Shown piece by piece: positions 9,646-18,670 of a stretch of DNA of 64,000 nucleotides (the stretch's first letter is position 1; every line of letters starts with the position of its first letter). This DNA is from Fischerella sp. PCC 9431 (GTDB taxonomy: Bacteria; Cyanobacteriota; Cyanobacteriia; Cyanobacteriales; Nostocaceae): contig NZ_KE650771.1 of NCBI RefSeq assembly GCF_000447295.1, positions 3,607,964-3,671,963 on the forward strand, written 5' to 3'. The notes below the pieces were generated by a model. That model did not search any database. It had not been told where the DNA came from and worked only from the letters and a program-made list of their open reading frames with translations. The translations under genes and the position numbers were made by a program.

Positions 9646-12600
9646 ATGGCTGGGAACGCAAACAGCACCAGCTTTAACTACTTGGTGAGGCTAGATATTC
9701 CGCACCAACAGAATGATACCCGAAAGCTTATAAAGCTTATGTCAATGCTAAAGAACCCGCTCTTTGAATTCGTCTGCACTGTACCCCTTTGCTCAACAAC
9801 AGCAACTTTAAAAGTTGTATTGGAAATTTTCGAGGCGCAGCAGTGCGATCGCTTGGTAGTTTTGAATGAGCAGCAAAACCCTGTTGGGGTAATTTATTCT
9901 GCTCAGTTGCTACCAGAAATTTTGGCAGCAAATCAAGGAAATACCAATCAAGCAGGGTCTTTCAACTTACAGCAGCCATTGACAAGCCGGGAATCAAGCT
10001 TGATACAACCAATACAGACTTTAGCGTCTGATTGTGGTATTGAGGAATTCAGTCATTTATTGCGATCGCAACAGACCAAAGACAATATTAACCGAGATTG
10101 GGCATTAATTGACGCTGAAGGCAAATTTTTGGGATTAATTGATAGTGCGCGGTTGCTGCAATTTGTGTTTCGGCAAAAGTTACAAACTCAACCGCCAATC
10201 GAAGATAGTACTAACAAAACTAAATCCCGTCGCCGCAAAGCACCCGTCACCGCCAAGACTACAAAAGCAACAAAACAAACAAAACAGACAATACAGACAA
10301 CACCCCCATTTTCACCATTACCCAATCATCCATTGATCCAACTTTTGGAAAGATTACCTTGGCCTTTAATGCTGCAAACGAACACAGGTAAGGTTGTCAC
10401 CCAAAATCCAGCATGGTGGGAACAATTAGGAATTTTAAAAGATCCAGAAGGTGTGAGACAACAAGTGGAAGCAATCCTTAACCCCCCAGCTGTCAAAAAC
10501 CTCGAATACGCTACTCACAAAGGTCTAATCGACATCAGCACTAACAATAACGCTGATGATTATCAAGACCAGCCGATATCGACTAAAACTTTGGTACGAA
10601 ATCATAACTTGTCTAATGGCAGTGAGGTACTATTACCAACAGCTACGACTACAACCGAAAGTTCAATATTGTCTACACCAGCAGAACCACCCACACAATT
10701 ATCTTCTAAAAATCGCTGCTTTTTAGATAGCCAGCGTGGAACTTGTACCTGTGTTGTAGAAGTAGAAAATGGTCAAGAACGAGTTTGGCAATTTGCCAAA
10801 ATTCCTTTAGACAGTCCAGAATTAAAAGTCAAAAATCCTAGTTCCGACACAACGCTGAACTCAGACTTGTGGTTAATGTTAGCAACAGATGTCACCGAGC
10901 AGCAACAGCTTTGTAAAGAACTAGCAGCAAAAAATGCTGATTTGATGCAACTAAATCGGTTAAAAGACGAATTTTTAGCTTGCATTAGCCATGAGTTAAA
11001 AACTCCCTTAACTGCGGTTTTGGGATTGTCGCGATTGTTAGTAGATCAACAATTAGGAAAACTCAACGAACGTCAAGCGCGTTATGCGGGACTAATTCAT
11101 CAAAGTGGACGACATTTGATGAGTGTAGTCAATAATATTTTAGATTTGACCCGGATGGAAACAGGGCAAATGGAACTGATGCTAGCAATTGTGAATATTC
11201 GTACAGTGTGCGATCGCGCTGTCGATGAAGCAAAAGCTATCCATGCTCAAAGTCGCAAAACCACAACAGTTTCCTCTCATCCTCAACCTGATGGAGAGGA
11301 ACACAAATTCAGTCTTTCCATAGAACCAGGTTTAGAAGAAATTGTCGCAGATGAATTTCGTCTGCGTCAAATGTTGGTACACTTGCTATCCAATGCTTTC
11401 AAATTCACCGAAACTGGAGGAGAAATCGGGCTGCGAGTCAGTCGCTGGGAGGGTTGGATTACATTTACAGTTTGGGATACAGGTCTTGGTATTCCCGAAC
11501 ATCAACAGCATCTAATCTTTCAAAAATTCCAACAATTAGAACATCCCCTGACTCGTCAGTTTGAAGGTACAGGACTAGGGTTAGTCTTAACCAGGGCCCT
11601 TGCTCGTCTACATGGTGGTGATGTTAGCTTTTTATCTCGCGAAGGTAAAGGCAGTCAGTTTACTTTATTATTACCACCAAGCCCTCCCAAAGAGGTAGGA
11701 AGATTAGCAGACGAGGAGAACGGAACACAGATGCAAAGGAGATCAGGAGATCGCGATATCGGGAGAAAAATTTCATCCTACTATTCCACCACCCCAAGCT
11801 TGGGAAAAGACCACAGATGGGGACAAACGTCAACAACATCATCATCCCACCATTCCATTTCTTCCCAACAACTAGTATTGGTAGTAGAAGCTGTCGCTCG
11901 ATATATTGAAGACTTTACCGAACAACTCACAGCTTTAGGTTATCGAGTCGTAATAGCGCGATCCGGATGTGAAGCTGTAGAAAAAGCCCGTCGTTTACAA
12001 CCAAAAACTATATTTCTCAATCCCTTACTACCTTTGCTTTCGGGTTGGGATGTGCTAACTTTACTCAAAGCTGATGCGACAACTCGCCACATTCCCGTAA
12101 TCGTGACCGCAACCGCAGCTGAGAAAGAGCAAGCATTTGCTAATCGTGCAGATGGTTTTTTGAGCTTACCTGTAGAACCTCAATTTCTAGCACCATTATT
12201 AGAAAATTTGTATACAGTTTCCCAAAAAAAGCAACCAAATAAAGAAACAAAACCCATTCTAAATCATACGCCTTTACGAATTCTCAGATTCGTCCATCCC
12301 GAAGGAGAAAATCTCGATTTATATCCCTTACTGCAACAACATCGAATTATAGAAGTAGATGATATTGAACAGGCAGAATTGCTAGCTAAAGTGTGGCAGT
12401 TTGATGTTATTTTACTAGATCCAGACATACCCGCAGCAGCAGCTTATTTGCAAAAATTAAGTAAGCTTCCTCGCTTGGCAAATCTACCTATAGTTACCTG
12501 TGATGTGAAAACCACACAGACAGCTTCTCAAATAGCTGGTTTGTCCGTGTTTCCTTGCTTAACGCGATCGCATAGCAACAACAGTGATCAAAGCAAAAAA

Positions 12601-13158
12601 ATAGATGCTTTATTGTCAGTGCTGCAAATAGCAGTTGGTATTTCCTGTCCTCCCAGTATATTAGTTGTAGAATTGGCAGCACTACCAGATTTGCCAGATG
12701 CAAAACGCAAGCATTCTACTAGCAAAAGTTTAGATAAAGACTCGCAAATTCAAGATTTTCCCAATCAAGGCTTTAAACCTCTAACTATCTCCCGTGGTTC
12801 CGAGTGGTTTCAAGCATTAATTCAGTATCTACATACCGCCGGACTCAAAGCGACAATTGGTAGATCTTGGGAAGAACTACTACAACAACTCCGTCACAAA
12901 AGCGTTGACTTATTACTAATTTGCTTAGAAGAATCCAGCCTCAAAAAAGAAGTATATTCAGCCCTGAAAACCCTCGGAAAGTTACCTGTAAAATTGCCAC
13001 CCGTTTTGGTACTAGATCAACAATTAAATCCTGATTTTACTCAAGAACAATCTCTAGAAAATGCTGTCGGTGCGATCGCAAGCCAAGTTTTACCTCGGTC
13101 AATTTCTATGGAAGATTTGCTCAATCATATTAATCAAGCTTTATCAACGAGTGATTAG
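9646..13158 (+). CDS. large sensor histidine kinase with CBS domains and three receiver-like domains
   Basis: A 1170-residue soluble kinase. Residues 37-90 and 120-175 resemble a CBS pair (CDRLVVLNEQQNPVGVIYS, WALIDAEGKFLGLIDSARL), which would bind adenine nucleotides. A Lys/Thr-rich linker follows, then a PAS-like segment (about 230-270). HisKA carries H449 (CISHELKTPLT). HATPase has NAFKFTETGG, DTGLGIP and GTGLGLV. Three receiver-like domains follow at about 743-865, 875-990 and 1003-1165. The first has Asn792 where the phosphoacceptor Asp should be (FLNPLLPLLSGWD). The second keeps ILLDPDIP but lacks the acidic pair. The third has neither. ATG 9646 has a GAGGAT ribosome site. It is divergent from kaiA across the 1.4-kb gap; a clock link is only positional inference. 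Confidence 0.9.
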   Translation: MAGNANSTSFNYLVRLDIPHQQNDTRKLIKLMSMLKNPLFEFVCTVPLCSTTATLKVVLEIFEAQQCDRLVVLNEQQNPVGVIYSAQLLPEILAANQGNTNQAGSFNLQQPLTSRESSLIQPIQTLASDCGIEEFSHLLRSQQTKDNINRDWALIDAEGKFLGLIDSARLLQFVFRQKLQTQPPIEDSTNKTKSRRRKAPVTAKTTKATKQTKQTIQTTPPFSPLPNHPLIQLLERLPWPLMLQTNTGKVVTQNPAWWEQLGILKDPEGVRQQVEAILNPPAVKNLEYATHKGLIDISTNNNADDYQDQPISTKTLVRNHNLSNGSEVLLPTATTTTESSILSTPAEPPTQLSSKNRCFLDSQRGTCTCVVEVENGQERVWQFAKIPLDSPELKVKNPSSDTTLNSDLWLMLATDVTEQQQLCKELAAKNADLMQLNRLKDEFLACISHELKTPLTAVLGLSRLLVDQQLGKLNERQARYAGLIHQSGRHLMSVVNNILDLTRMETGQMELMLAIVNIRTVCDRAVDEAKAIHAQSRKTTTVSSHPQPDGEEHKFSLSIEPGLEEIVADEFRLRQMLVHLLSNAFKFTETGGEIGLRVSRWEGWITFTVWDTGLGIPEHQQHLIFQKFQQLEHPLTRQFEGTGLGLVLTRALARLHGGDVSFLSREGKGSQFTLLLPPSPPKEVGRLADEENGTQMQRRSGDRDIGRKISSYYSTTPSLGKDHRWGQTSTTSSSHHSISSQQLVLVVEAVARYIEDFTEQLTALGYRVVIARSGCEAVEKARRLQPKTIFLNPLLPLLSGWDVLTLLKADATTRHIPVIVTATAAEKEQAFANRADGFLSLPVEPQFLAPLLENLYTVSQKKQPNKETKPILNHTPLRILRFVHPEGENLDLYPLLQQHRIIEVDDIEQAELLAKVWQFDVILLDPDIPAAAAYLQKLSKLPRLANLPIVTCDVKTTQTASQIAGLSVFPCLTRSHSNNSDQSKKIDALLSVLQIAVGISCPPSILVVELAALPDLPDAKRKHSTSKSLDKDSQIQDFPNQGFKPLTISRGSEWFQALIQYLHTAGLKATIGRSWEELLQQLRHKSVDLLLICLEESSLKKEVYSALKTLGKLPVKLPPVLVLDQQLNPDFTQEQSLENAVGAIASQVLPRSISMEDLLNHINQALSTSD

Positions 13159-13206
13159 GGAATAGGGAAAGGGGATATGGGGGACTTATCAGTTAACAGT
13201 TAACAG

Positions 13207-13724
13207 TGCAATATCCCGCCTGGGAATGAATTCTCAGGCTCAAACCAATATCCCGCCTGGAAATAAATTCTTAGGCTCAAACCAATATCCCGCCTGAGAA
13301 TCAATTCTCAGGCTAACAGCAAAACTCGGCTAAAGCCGACTAAGAGGCTTTGATTAATTGTTATATTCTCTAATATTTGGAACTTAAAACATAGTCAGCT
13401 TTAGCTGAGTTGAGCTATTAGCCTCAGAATTAATTCTGAGGCGGACTCGGTTAAAAGCGATATCCCGTGTGAAAATAAATTCTCAGACTAAAAGCAACAT
13501 TCCGCCTGGGAATTTCTTCCCAGGCTCAAACCAATATCCCGCGTGGAAATAAATTCCCAGGCTCAAACCAATATCCCGCCTGAGAATCAATTCTCAGGCT
13601 AACAGCAAAACTCGGCTAAAGCCGACTAAGAGGTTTTGATTAATTGTTATATTCTCTAATATTTGGAACCTAGAACATAGTCAGCTTTAGCTGAGTTAAG
13701 CTATTAGCCTCAGAATTAATTCTT
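13207..13724. repeat. tandemly duplicated CCGCCTGAGAA palindromic repeat
   Basis: Two diverged copies of a ~286-bp block. Each has two short CCGCCTGGnAATnAATTC hairpin units and then a 159-bp element (13286-13444; second copy 13572-13724, truncated). The 159-bp element starts TATCCCGCCTGAGAA with an inner hairpin. Its centre has CTCGGCTAAAGCCGA and TCAGCTTTAGCTGAG hairpins, and it ends with CAGAATTAATTCTGAGGCGG, so the ends are inverted repeats. The second copy abuts the stop codon of the NACHT gene. The architecture is the same as the 125-bp elements at 44929-45547. Confidence 0.8.
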
Positions 13725-13727
13725 TTG

Positions 13728-15875
13728 CTATTTCGTTTTCTCTGACTCAGTTGGAACCAGCAACATCCGCGCCTCAATTTCTTCCCAGGTTGCCGGCGAC
13801 ACTCGCACAGATGCTTGTTTACACTGAATGAGTAGGTTATTAGCGTAGAGATAATTTTCTAGCGCTTTGTCCTCTGACTTAGATAAATCGATTATGTCTG
13901 GGCTGAGATTGAAAGCATCGAGTAAAGTTTGTTGAAGGTATTTAGCAAATTTCCGATGCACTTCCGGGGGTTGTTTCTCATCAGGTATTTGAGTTTTCAG
14001 TTTATTGAGTTCGCCAATAAGCATAGTATAATCAAGGTTATTGAAGATTTTGAATTCTTCAAGTAGACGAGTGTAATTGATAGCTTCGGCTATGGCGTAG
14101 GCGTAGGCGTTGGCGTAGGCGTTGGCGTAAGCATTGGCTAGGGCTAGGGCGTTGGCTAGGTCTAGGGCATTGACGTAGGCGTAAGCATTGGCTAGGGCGT
14201 TGGCGTTGGCATTGGCTAGGGCGTTGGCGTTAGCGTAAGCGTTGGCTAGGGCGTTGGCTATGCTGATCGCAAATGCACGTTTACCTACAGGTTTAAAATC
14301 CCCAGCAGATCCAGTTGTTGCTTGTTCAGCCCAGTTTAATAAAGCTTTCAATTTCGGTGTGTTGATATACTTTTGCGCTTCCTTTTCCATCAACAACAGC
14401 AAATCATCTGCACCACCCCGCATTAAACCAGCTACTAATAAAAACACTTCTTTCCAGCGTTGATCTGTGAGATGTTCAGTAACTAATTTCTCGACTTGGC
14501 GATGGTCATCAATATATTGGGCTGTTAAATATTCCTGTAATGTCAGATGAGAAAAAGAAAAGACATCCTCTGCTCGTTCTACCAAAATTCCTTGTTGAAT
14601 CGCAATTGCTTTCAAAACTGCTTCACCATCTAAATGCTGAGGTGCATTCAAATTACTTGCTAAAAATGTTTTTATTTGTTCAACAATGTCACGCTGGGAA
14701 AAGAACAGTCTGTCAGAGTCGAAATTTGTATAAGCAATTTCTGATAGTAAGATTTCTTCTAGTTCTGTATGTAGACCTTGATAAATTTCATTTTTGTTAA
14801 TTCGCTTTTCTGAAGCCCATTCTTCAAGTAAAATCCGCAAAGCTTTTTTGTAAAGTACACTGCGATTATCAGGAAAGTTTTGGGAACGGTCATATACTAA
14901 ACAGAGAAAGGTCAGCAATAAAGGTGTGTGGGCTAACTCTTTGGCAGCAGAGTTTTCTGACTTTTGTAGTAATTCCCAACATTTCTCGCCTGTCTTTGCT
15001 TGTTTATCTGCTGCTGAATGAAACCAATTATTAATAAATTGCTGAATTTGGATATCATCAAAATCTGCCATTGCGACATCGCTAAAGCGGCGAAAACTAG
15101 TGTGATAAGCCGCAGTGCGACAAGAGACAATAAAGCGATTTTGGTGGTAACTATCTACAAAATTTTGAATTATAGTAATAGCCTCATTCAAGTTTTGTGT
15201 CGGTACTTCATCTAATCCATCGAGCAGAATCAGTAATTTTCCTTGTTCTAAAGCTTTGGCTGTAAATTCATCAGGTGATGGAAAGCCGCAAATACGAAAC
15301 TCTTCAGTAATAAATTTTTGAAGATCAATCTTACTAGATGTTAAAGTTTTTAATTCAATCAAAACTGGTATACAAGTATGTTTAAATCCTCCTTTTTTAC
15401 CTTTGAGCGCTTCTAGTCCCATCTTTCGCAAAAAGGTAGATTTTCCCGCACCGGGACCACCAAGCACCATTAAAAATTGCTTTTCGTTAGCAACTGTAAT
15501 TCCTTTTCGTTTACCTTGATCTTGAGATTGGAACCTACGGCGATTAGCTTGGCGATAGAATTCTTCTAACTTTTCGATAGATTCAAAACTACGGATAGCA
15601 TCATTATCTAAAAATTGAACCGATGTATAGATCGATTCCAGTTTTACGGGTTCACGCATCCCCAACACTTTGAGAATACCGTGCCGTTCTTGGTAGTTTA
15701 GAGTATACTGTTTTGATGCGGTAAAAATTAACTCTCTAGTTTTTTCATCTAGGGTTTTGCCAAACAGTCCTAAAAGCTTACTTCCACCTCCCCAAAGTGA
15801 CTGAAAAATAGGAACTGCTACGCCACTAACAGCTGAAGCAGCGACTGCTGTTACCAAAGGTTCCATTCCTGTCAT
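13728..15875 (-). CDS. NACHT-domain NTPase (bacterial NLR-like) with Ala/Asn repeat tract
   Basis: A 715-residue STAND NTPase. A helical N-terminus with a hydrophobic stretch (VTAVAASAVSGVAVPIF) precedes Walker A GGPGAGKS (139-146) and Walker B LLILLDGLDE (214-223). The sensor region is SCRTAAY, and the winged-helix part contains FSHLTLQEYLTAQYI, typical of NACHT proteins. Residues about 535-597 are a repetitive ANALANAYANAN tract coded by GGCGTT/GGCGTA/GGCTAG hexamers. A roughly 115-residue C-terminal domain follows. Bacterial NACHT proteins of this build include antiphage NLRs; that role is inferred, not shown. The gene stands alone, flanked by palindromic repeats, with no obvious effector partner. 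Start could be M1 or M4. The tract is likely length-variable between strains. Confidence 0.88.
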   Translation of the reverse strand: MTGMEPLVTAVAASAVSGVAVPIFQSLWGGGSKLLGLFGKTLDEKTRELIFTASKQYTLNYQERHGILKVLGMREPVKLESIYTSVQFLDNDAIRSFESIEKLEEFYRQANRRRFQSQDQGKRKGITVANEKQFLMVLGGPGAGKSTFLRKMGLEALKGKKGGFKHTCIPVLIELKTLTSSKIDLQKFITEEFRICGFPSPDEFTAKALEQGKLLILLDGLDEVPTQNLNEAITIIQNFVDSYHQNRFIVSCRTAAYHTSFRRFSDVAMADFDDIQIQQFINNWFHSAADKQAKTGEKCWELLQKSENSAAKELAHTPLLLTFLCLVYDRSQNFPDNRSVLYKKALRILLEEWASEKRINKNEIYQGLHTELEEILLSEIAYTNFDSDRLFFSQRDIVEQIKTFLASNLNAPQHLDGEAVLKAIAIQQGILVERAEDVFSFSHLTLQEYLTAQYIDDHRQVEKLVTEHLTDQRWKEVFLLVAGLMRGGADDLLLLMEKEAQKYINTPKLKALLNWAEQATTGSAGDFKPVGKRAFAISIANALANAYANANALANANANALANAYAYVNALDLANALALANAYANAYANAYAYAIAEAINYTRLLEEFKIFNNLDYTMLIGELNKLKTQIPDEKQPPEVHRKFAKYLQQTLLDAFNLSPDIIDLSKSEDKALENYLYANNLLIQCKQASVRVSPATWEEIEARMLLVPTESEKTK

Positions 15876-16094
15876 AGGATTACCAGTAAATCTATTTAAA
15901 AAATAAGATGATTGTTGTGTGATTTAGCTTCAAATTTACATTACTACTACGAAAATTTTACACAATCAAGGGTGATTGCTCAAAGCCTGAAACAACGTAT
16001 TTACGTTGACACACAGGATAGTTATTTTGTACAGTGCGTAACTCCTAACAGTGACCAGTTTAATTTGATAACTGATAACTGAGTTGACCATTGA

Positions 16095-16985
16095 TTAATA
16101 ACTTAAGATATTCCCAAAACTATGATCGGAGTTGATCTCAATCACTAAATCAACTAATTTAGGAGATTCAATTAAGGGCTTGATGAATAATTCTGGATGG
16201 AGAGAACACCAAAAATACTTGACAAATTGTTCAACTTCTGAGTCAGTCATTCCTGATTTGCCAGCAGCAATCATTTCCCTTTCTGCTTGCTTGCGCCACT
16301 CTAAAGAAAGTCGATAATCTTTGGGATACAACACAATTAAACCATCCAATCTTTCCCAGAGTGGCAGATAATCACCCAAGTTACGATTCATATCACGGGC
16401 AAAAGCTTGATCTTCAGGAGTGATAATCGGTGGTGGTGGGTGATCAAATGTACTGAGAGCAATCGGTCGCACACCTACAAACCAACCTTCAAATAATACA
16501 ATGTCTGCATTTGCCACAATTTCGGGAGTTGTTCGATCGCCAGCACCATTGTGTGCTGATTTATCAAAGCGAGGAACCGACACTGGAAATTCACAATTGC
16601 GGACTTTATCTAATAAATTTAAGCCTAATTCAACATCATGGGTTCCAGGTGGACCGCGCCAAATCAAACGGGGATCATACTGTTTGAGAATTTGGCGATC
16701 GCCATAGGTTTTGTATAAATCATCCAAAGACAAACTCAGCGTCTGATATCCCAAGTGTTGAAAAATCAAAGCCAAAACTCGACACAAAGTAGTCTTACCT
16801 GTTCCTTGTCCTCCCAAAATACCCTGAATCAACGGACGATTTAATTGCTGTCGATGGGACACCAACTTGGTAGCTAAAGGTAGCCAAAAATTGTACAACA
16901 CCTCCGACACCATCTGAGGCTGCATTCGCAGATGAGTTTGGCAAAACTCCAAAACATCAGGATATAGAAATTTGTCATTTGTCAT
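16095..16985 (-). CDS. glxK: D-glycerate 3-kinase
   Basis: A 296-residue P-loop kinase of the plant/cyanobacterial GLYK family, which phosphorylates glycerate to 3-phosphoglycerate in the last step of photorespiration. It shows Walker A GGQGTGKTT, the substrate-binding stretch LSLDDLYKTYGDR, the conserved RGPPGTHDVELG and the FEGWFVGVRP segment. The start MTNDKFLYPD is coded by ATGACAAATGACAAA, which resembles a dispersed intergenic repeat found nearby, so the first residues may be recent additions. It stands alone on the minus strand, 110 bp from the Ycf20 gene downstream. The symbol is borrowed; this family is unrelated to E. coli GlxK. Confidence 0.88.
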   Translation of the reverse strand: MTNDKFLYPDVLEFCQTHLRMQPQMVSEVLYNFWLPLATKLVSHRQQLNRPLIQGILGGQGTGKTTLCRVLALIFQHLGYQTLSLSLDDLYKTYGDRQILKQYDPRLIWRGPPGTHDVELGLNLLDKVRNCEFPVSVPRFDKSAHNGAGDRTTPEIVANADIVLFEGWFVGVRPIALSTFDHPPPPIITPEDQAFARDMNRNLGDYLPLWERLDGLIVLYPKDYRLSLEWRKQAEREMIAAGKSGMTDSEVEQFVKYFWCSLHPELFIKPLIESPKLVDLVIEINSDHSFGNILSY

Positions 16986-16994
16986 TGGTCAATG

Positions 16995-17054
16995 GTAGAG
17001 ACGCGATGATACTCTTAGGAGAAGCCGCTCTTACGAGCGTCTACGCGTCTGTAC
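16995..17054. repeat. GTAGAGACGCGAT palindrome, long variant
   Basis: Arms GTAGAGACGCG and CGCGTCTGTAC surround an insert containing GCCGCTCTTACGAGCGTCTA. The same 60-bp form is found at 18382-18441, 45905-45964 and (decayed) 57660-57714, and its insert alone at about 33270. It lies between glxK and the Ycf20 gene and is followed by an AATTTTT string to about 17094. Confidence 0.75.
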
Positions 17055-17095
17055 AATGCTCTTTTTCCCAATTTTTAATTTTTAATTTTTAATTG

Positions 17096-17428
17096 TTACG
17101 ATCCCAACTTGAATGCTTCCAAAAATAAGCTGTAGGTGAGACCTATTTTCAAATAGTTGAGTGCTTGCACCCAAAAGGTTTGTCGTGCTAGGACGCTGCG
17201 ATGGTAAAATATCCTACTGGCAATTTCTGTTGCCAACGCTAAAATTCCAGCCACTACAATATCCCATTCTGCTGTTTGTCCAGCTGTAGTTGCAAGTGCG
17301 TTTCCCAGAAAAAAACCAAATAAAAAACTGATGATTAGTATAGATATGCGTCGCCAGGGGTTGAGAATCCACTCTTCTAACCTCCTGGCGATCGCATTGA
17401 ATAAGTTATTGAGACGAGTATTTTGCAT
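17096..17428 (-). CDS. Ycf20-like membrane protein (DUF565)
   Basis: A 110-residue protein with the Ycf20/DUF565 signature NTRLNNLFNAIARRLEEW followed by NPWRRISILIISFLFGFFLG and TTAGQ. It has about two to three membrane segments (residues 27-47, 58-75 and near the C-terminus). In algae and plants Ycf20 has been linked to non-photochemical quenching; a thylakoid role here is inference from the family. It is a single gene oriented like glxK, but with repeats between the two. Confidence 0.85.
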   Translation of the reverse strand: MQNTRLNNLFNAIARRLEEWILNPWRRISILIISFLFGFFLGNALATTAGQTAEWDIVVAGILALATEIASRIFYHRSVLARQTFWVQALNYLKIGLTYSLFLEAFKLGS

Positions 17429-17826
17429 AATTAATTATGGTGACATTGATCAAATTCTGATTAGACGTTCCCATCTGCAAGATATTAGGTTTAGCATAAA
17501 GTTATGTGGATAATATTGAATCTGTTTTGGGTTTAGGGTAAACACAAAAATTAATAGATCGTATTATCATCTTGAGCTAGCACGAAGAAATGAAGCGTTA
17601 AGGAAATTTTTCCTAACTTCCTTCGGTATTGATGCTCATAATGGCACAAAGTATACATACTACCCTTAATTCTCTAAAAATCTGTACTCGGCGATTCAAT
17701 TAGTCACCAGTAATTTGTGAACAGTGAGGTGCTTTGCATCTTCACTGAATCAATGGTCAATTTTGACACTTGGCTGCTTTTTGAGCGAGCCTAGAAAAAA
17801 ATACTTATTTGTAATATTTATACAAT
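17429..17826. other. intergenic region without recognised features
   Basis: A 398-bp gap between the divergent Ycf20 and lipoprotein genes. It contains a small hairpin around 17600 (AGGAAATTTTTCCT). It must hold two divergent promoters, but none can be assigned. No coding potential beyond short shadow frames. Confidence 0.4.
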
Positions 17827-18384
17827 ATGAAACCGCTAATCTACCGTCATGCTGTTCTCGCAGCTGCTTGCTTAGGATTGCTTTTGTTACCTGTAGGTTG
17901 CTATGAACTGAAAGTCTCCTTTGATGGGGATCAATCTTCTGAATCTCCATCAAACAATAACTCAGAAAGTGCGATCGCTTCTACTTTAGATACTTCTGTA
18001 CCGACACCTCAAAAAAATTCCTTATTTGCATATCATCAAGGCTCAAAGGTCAAAGCAGTAGGTCAGGGAAGTTTACGCATGAGTAATCAAACTGAACAAC
18101 CTGTGCGCCTTGCTTTACTAGCACGCAAAGCAGGAGTTAAAAGTAATTCTCAAGAAAGTTATGCAGTCCCAGCACATTGGGATTTCGCCCCAGGAGAAGG
18201 TAGTGAAAAGGGTTTAATTTTATCGCTACCTAACAATAAAATCAAAATCGAGAAGGGAGATATTTTAGTCGCCTTTGCACAGGATGGTTCCCGTCGCTAC
18301 TGGGGGCCTTACGTAGTTGGTGAAACTCCCGACCCGGTTTGGAACCCACAAAAGCAAGAATGGGAATTGATTCTTGCTCAATAG
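17827..18384 (+). CDS. hypothetical lipoprotein
   Basis: 185 residues. The N-terminus is a lipoprotein signal with a hydrophobic core and lipobox LPVGC (C25). A Ser/Asn-rich spacer follows, then a domain with beta-strand patterns (VKAVGQGSLRMSNQTEQPVRLALL, which includes a conserved-looking SNQT). I do not recognise the family. The stop codon TAG (18382-18384) is the first three bases of a dispersed 60-bp palindromic repeat. The C-terminus (WELILAQ) is therefore fixed by the repeat, and the original stop may have been elsewhere. Confidence 0.65.
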   Translation: MKPLIYRHAVLAAACLGLLLLPVGCYELKVSFDGDQSSESPSNNNSESAIASTLDTSVPTPQKNSLFAYHQGSKVKAVGQGSLRMSNQTEQPVRLALLARKAGVKSNSQESYAVPAHWDFAPGEGSEKGLILSLPNNKIKIEKGDILVAFAQDGSRRYWGPYVVGETPDPVWNPQKQEWELILAQ

Positions 18385-18646
18385 AGACGCGATGATACTC
18401 TTACCTTGAAGCCGCTCTTACGAGCGTCTACGCGTCTGTACAATGGTCAATGGTCATTAACTCAGTTATCAGTTATCAAATTAAACTGGTCACTGTTAAC
18501 TGTTAACTGTTAACTGATAAGCCCCCCTTGTTCCCTCATTTAATATTTGTTTTGAGAACAAAGAACCAAATATCACGTCAAACGACTATTGACTAGTGAC
18601 CCTTGACCATTGACCATTGTACAGACGCGATGAATCGCGTCTCTAC
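18382..18646. repeat. repeat-rich spacer: two GACGCG palindromes and GTTAACTGTTAACTG string
   Basis: 18382-18441 is the 60-bp palindrome variant that supplies the upstream stop codon. 18464-18520 holds CAGTTATCAGTTATC and its inverse GTTAACTGTTAACTG. 18619-18646 is the 28-bp palindrome GTACAGACGCGAT followed by an ATCGCGTCTCTAC arm. No gene lies here. Confidence 0.75.
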
Positions 18647-18670
18647 TCTTGACTCTTGACTCGTAACTAA

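Noticed and set aside
9336-9661. Four overlapping open frames across the AAAATCC array
   Set aside because: The heptamer array is open in several frames; products are WILDFGF or IQNPKSK repeats.
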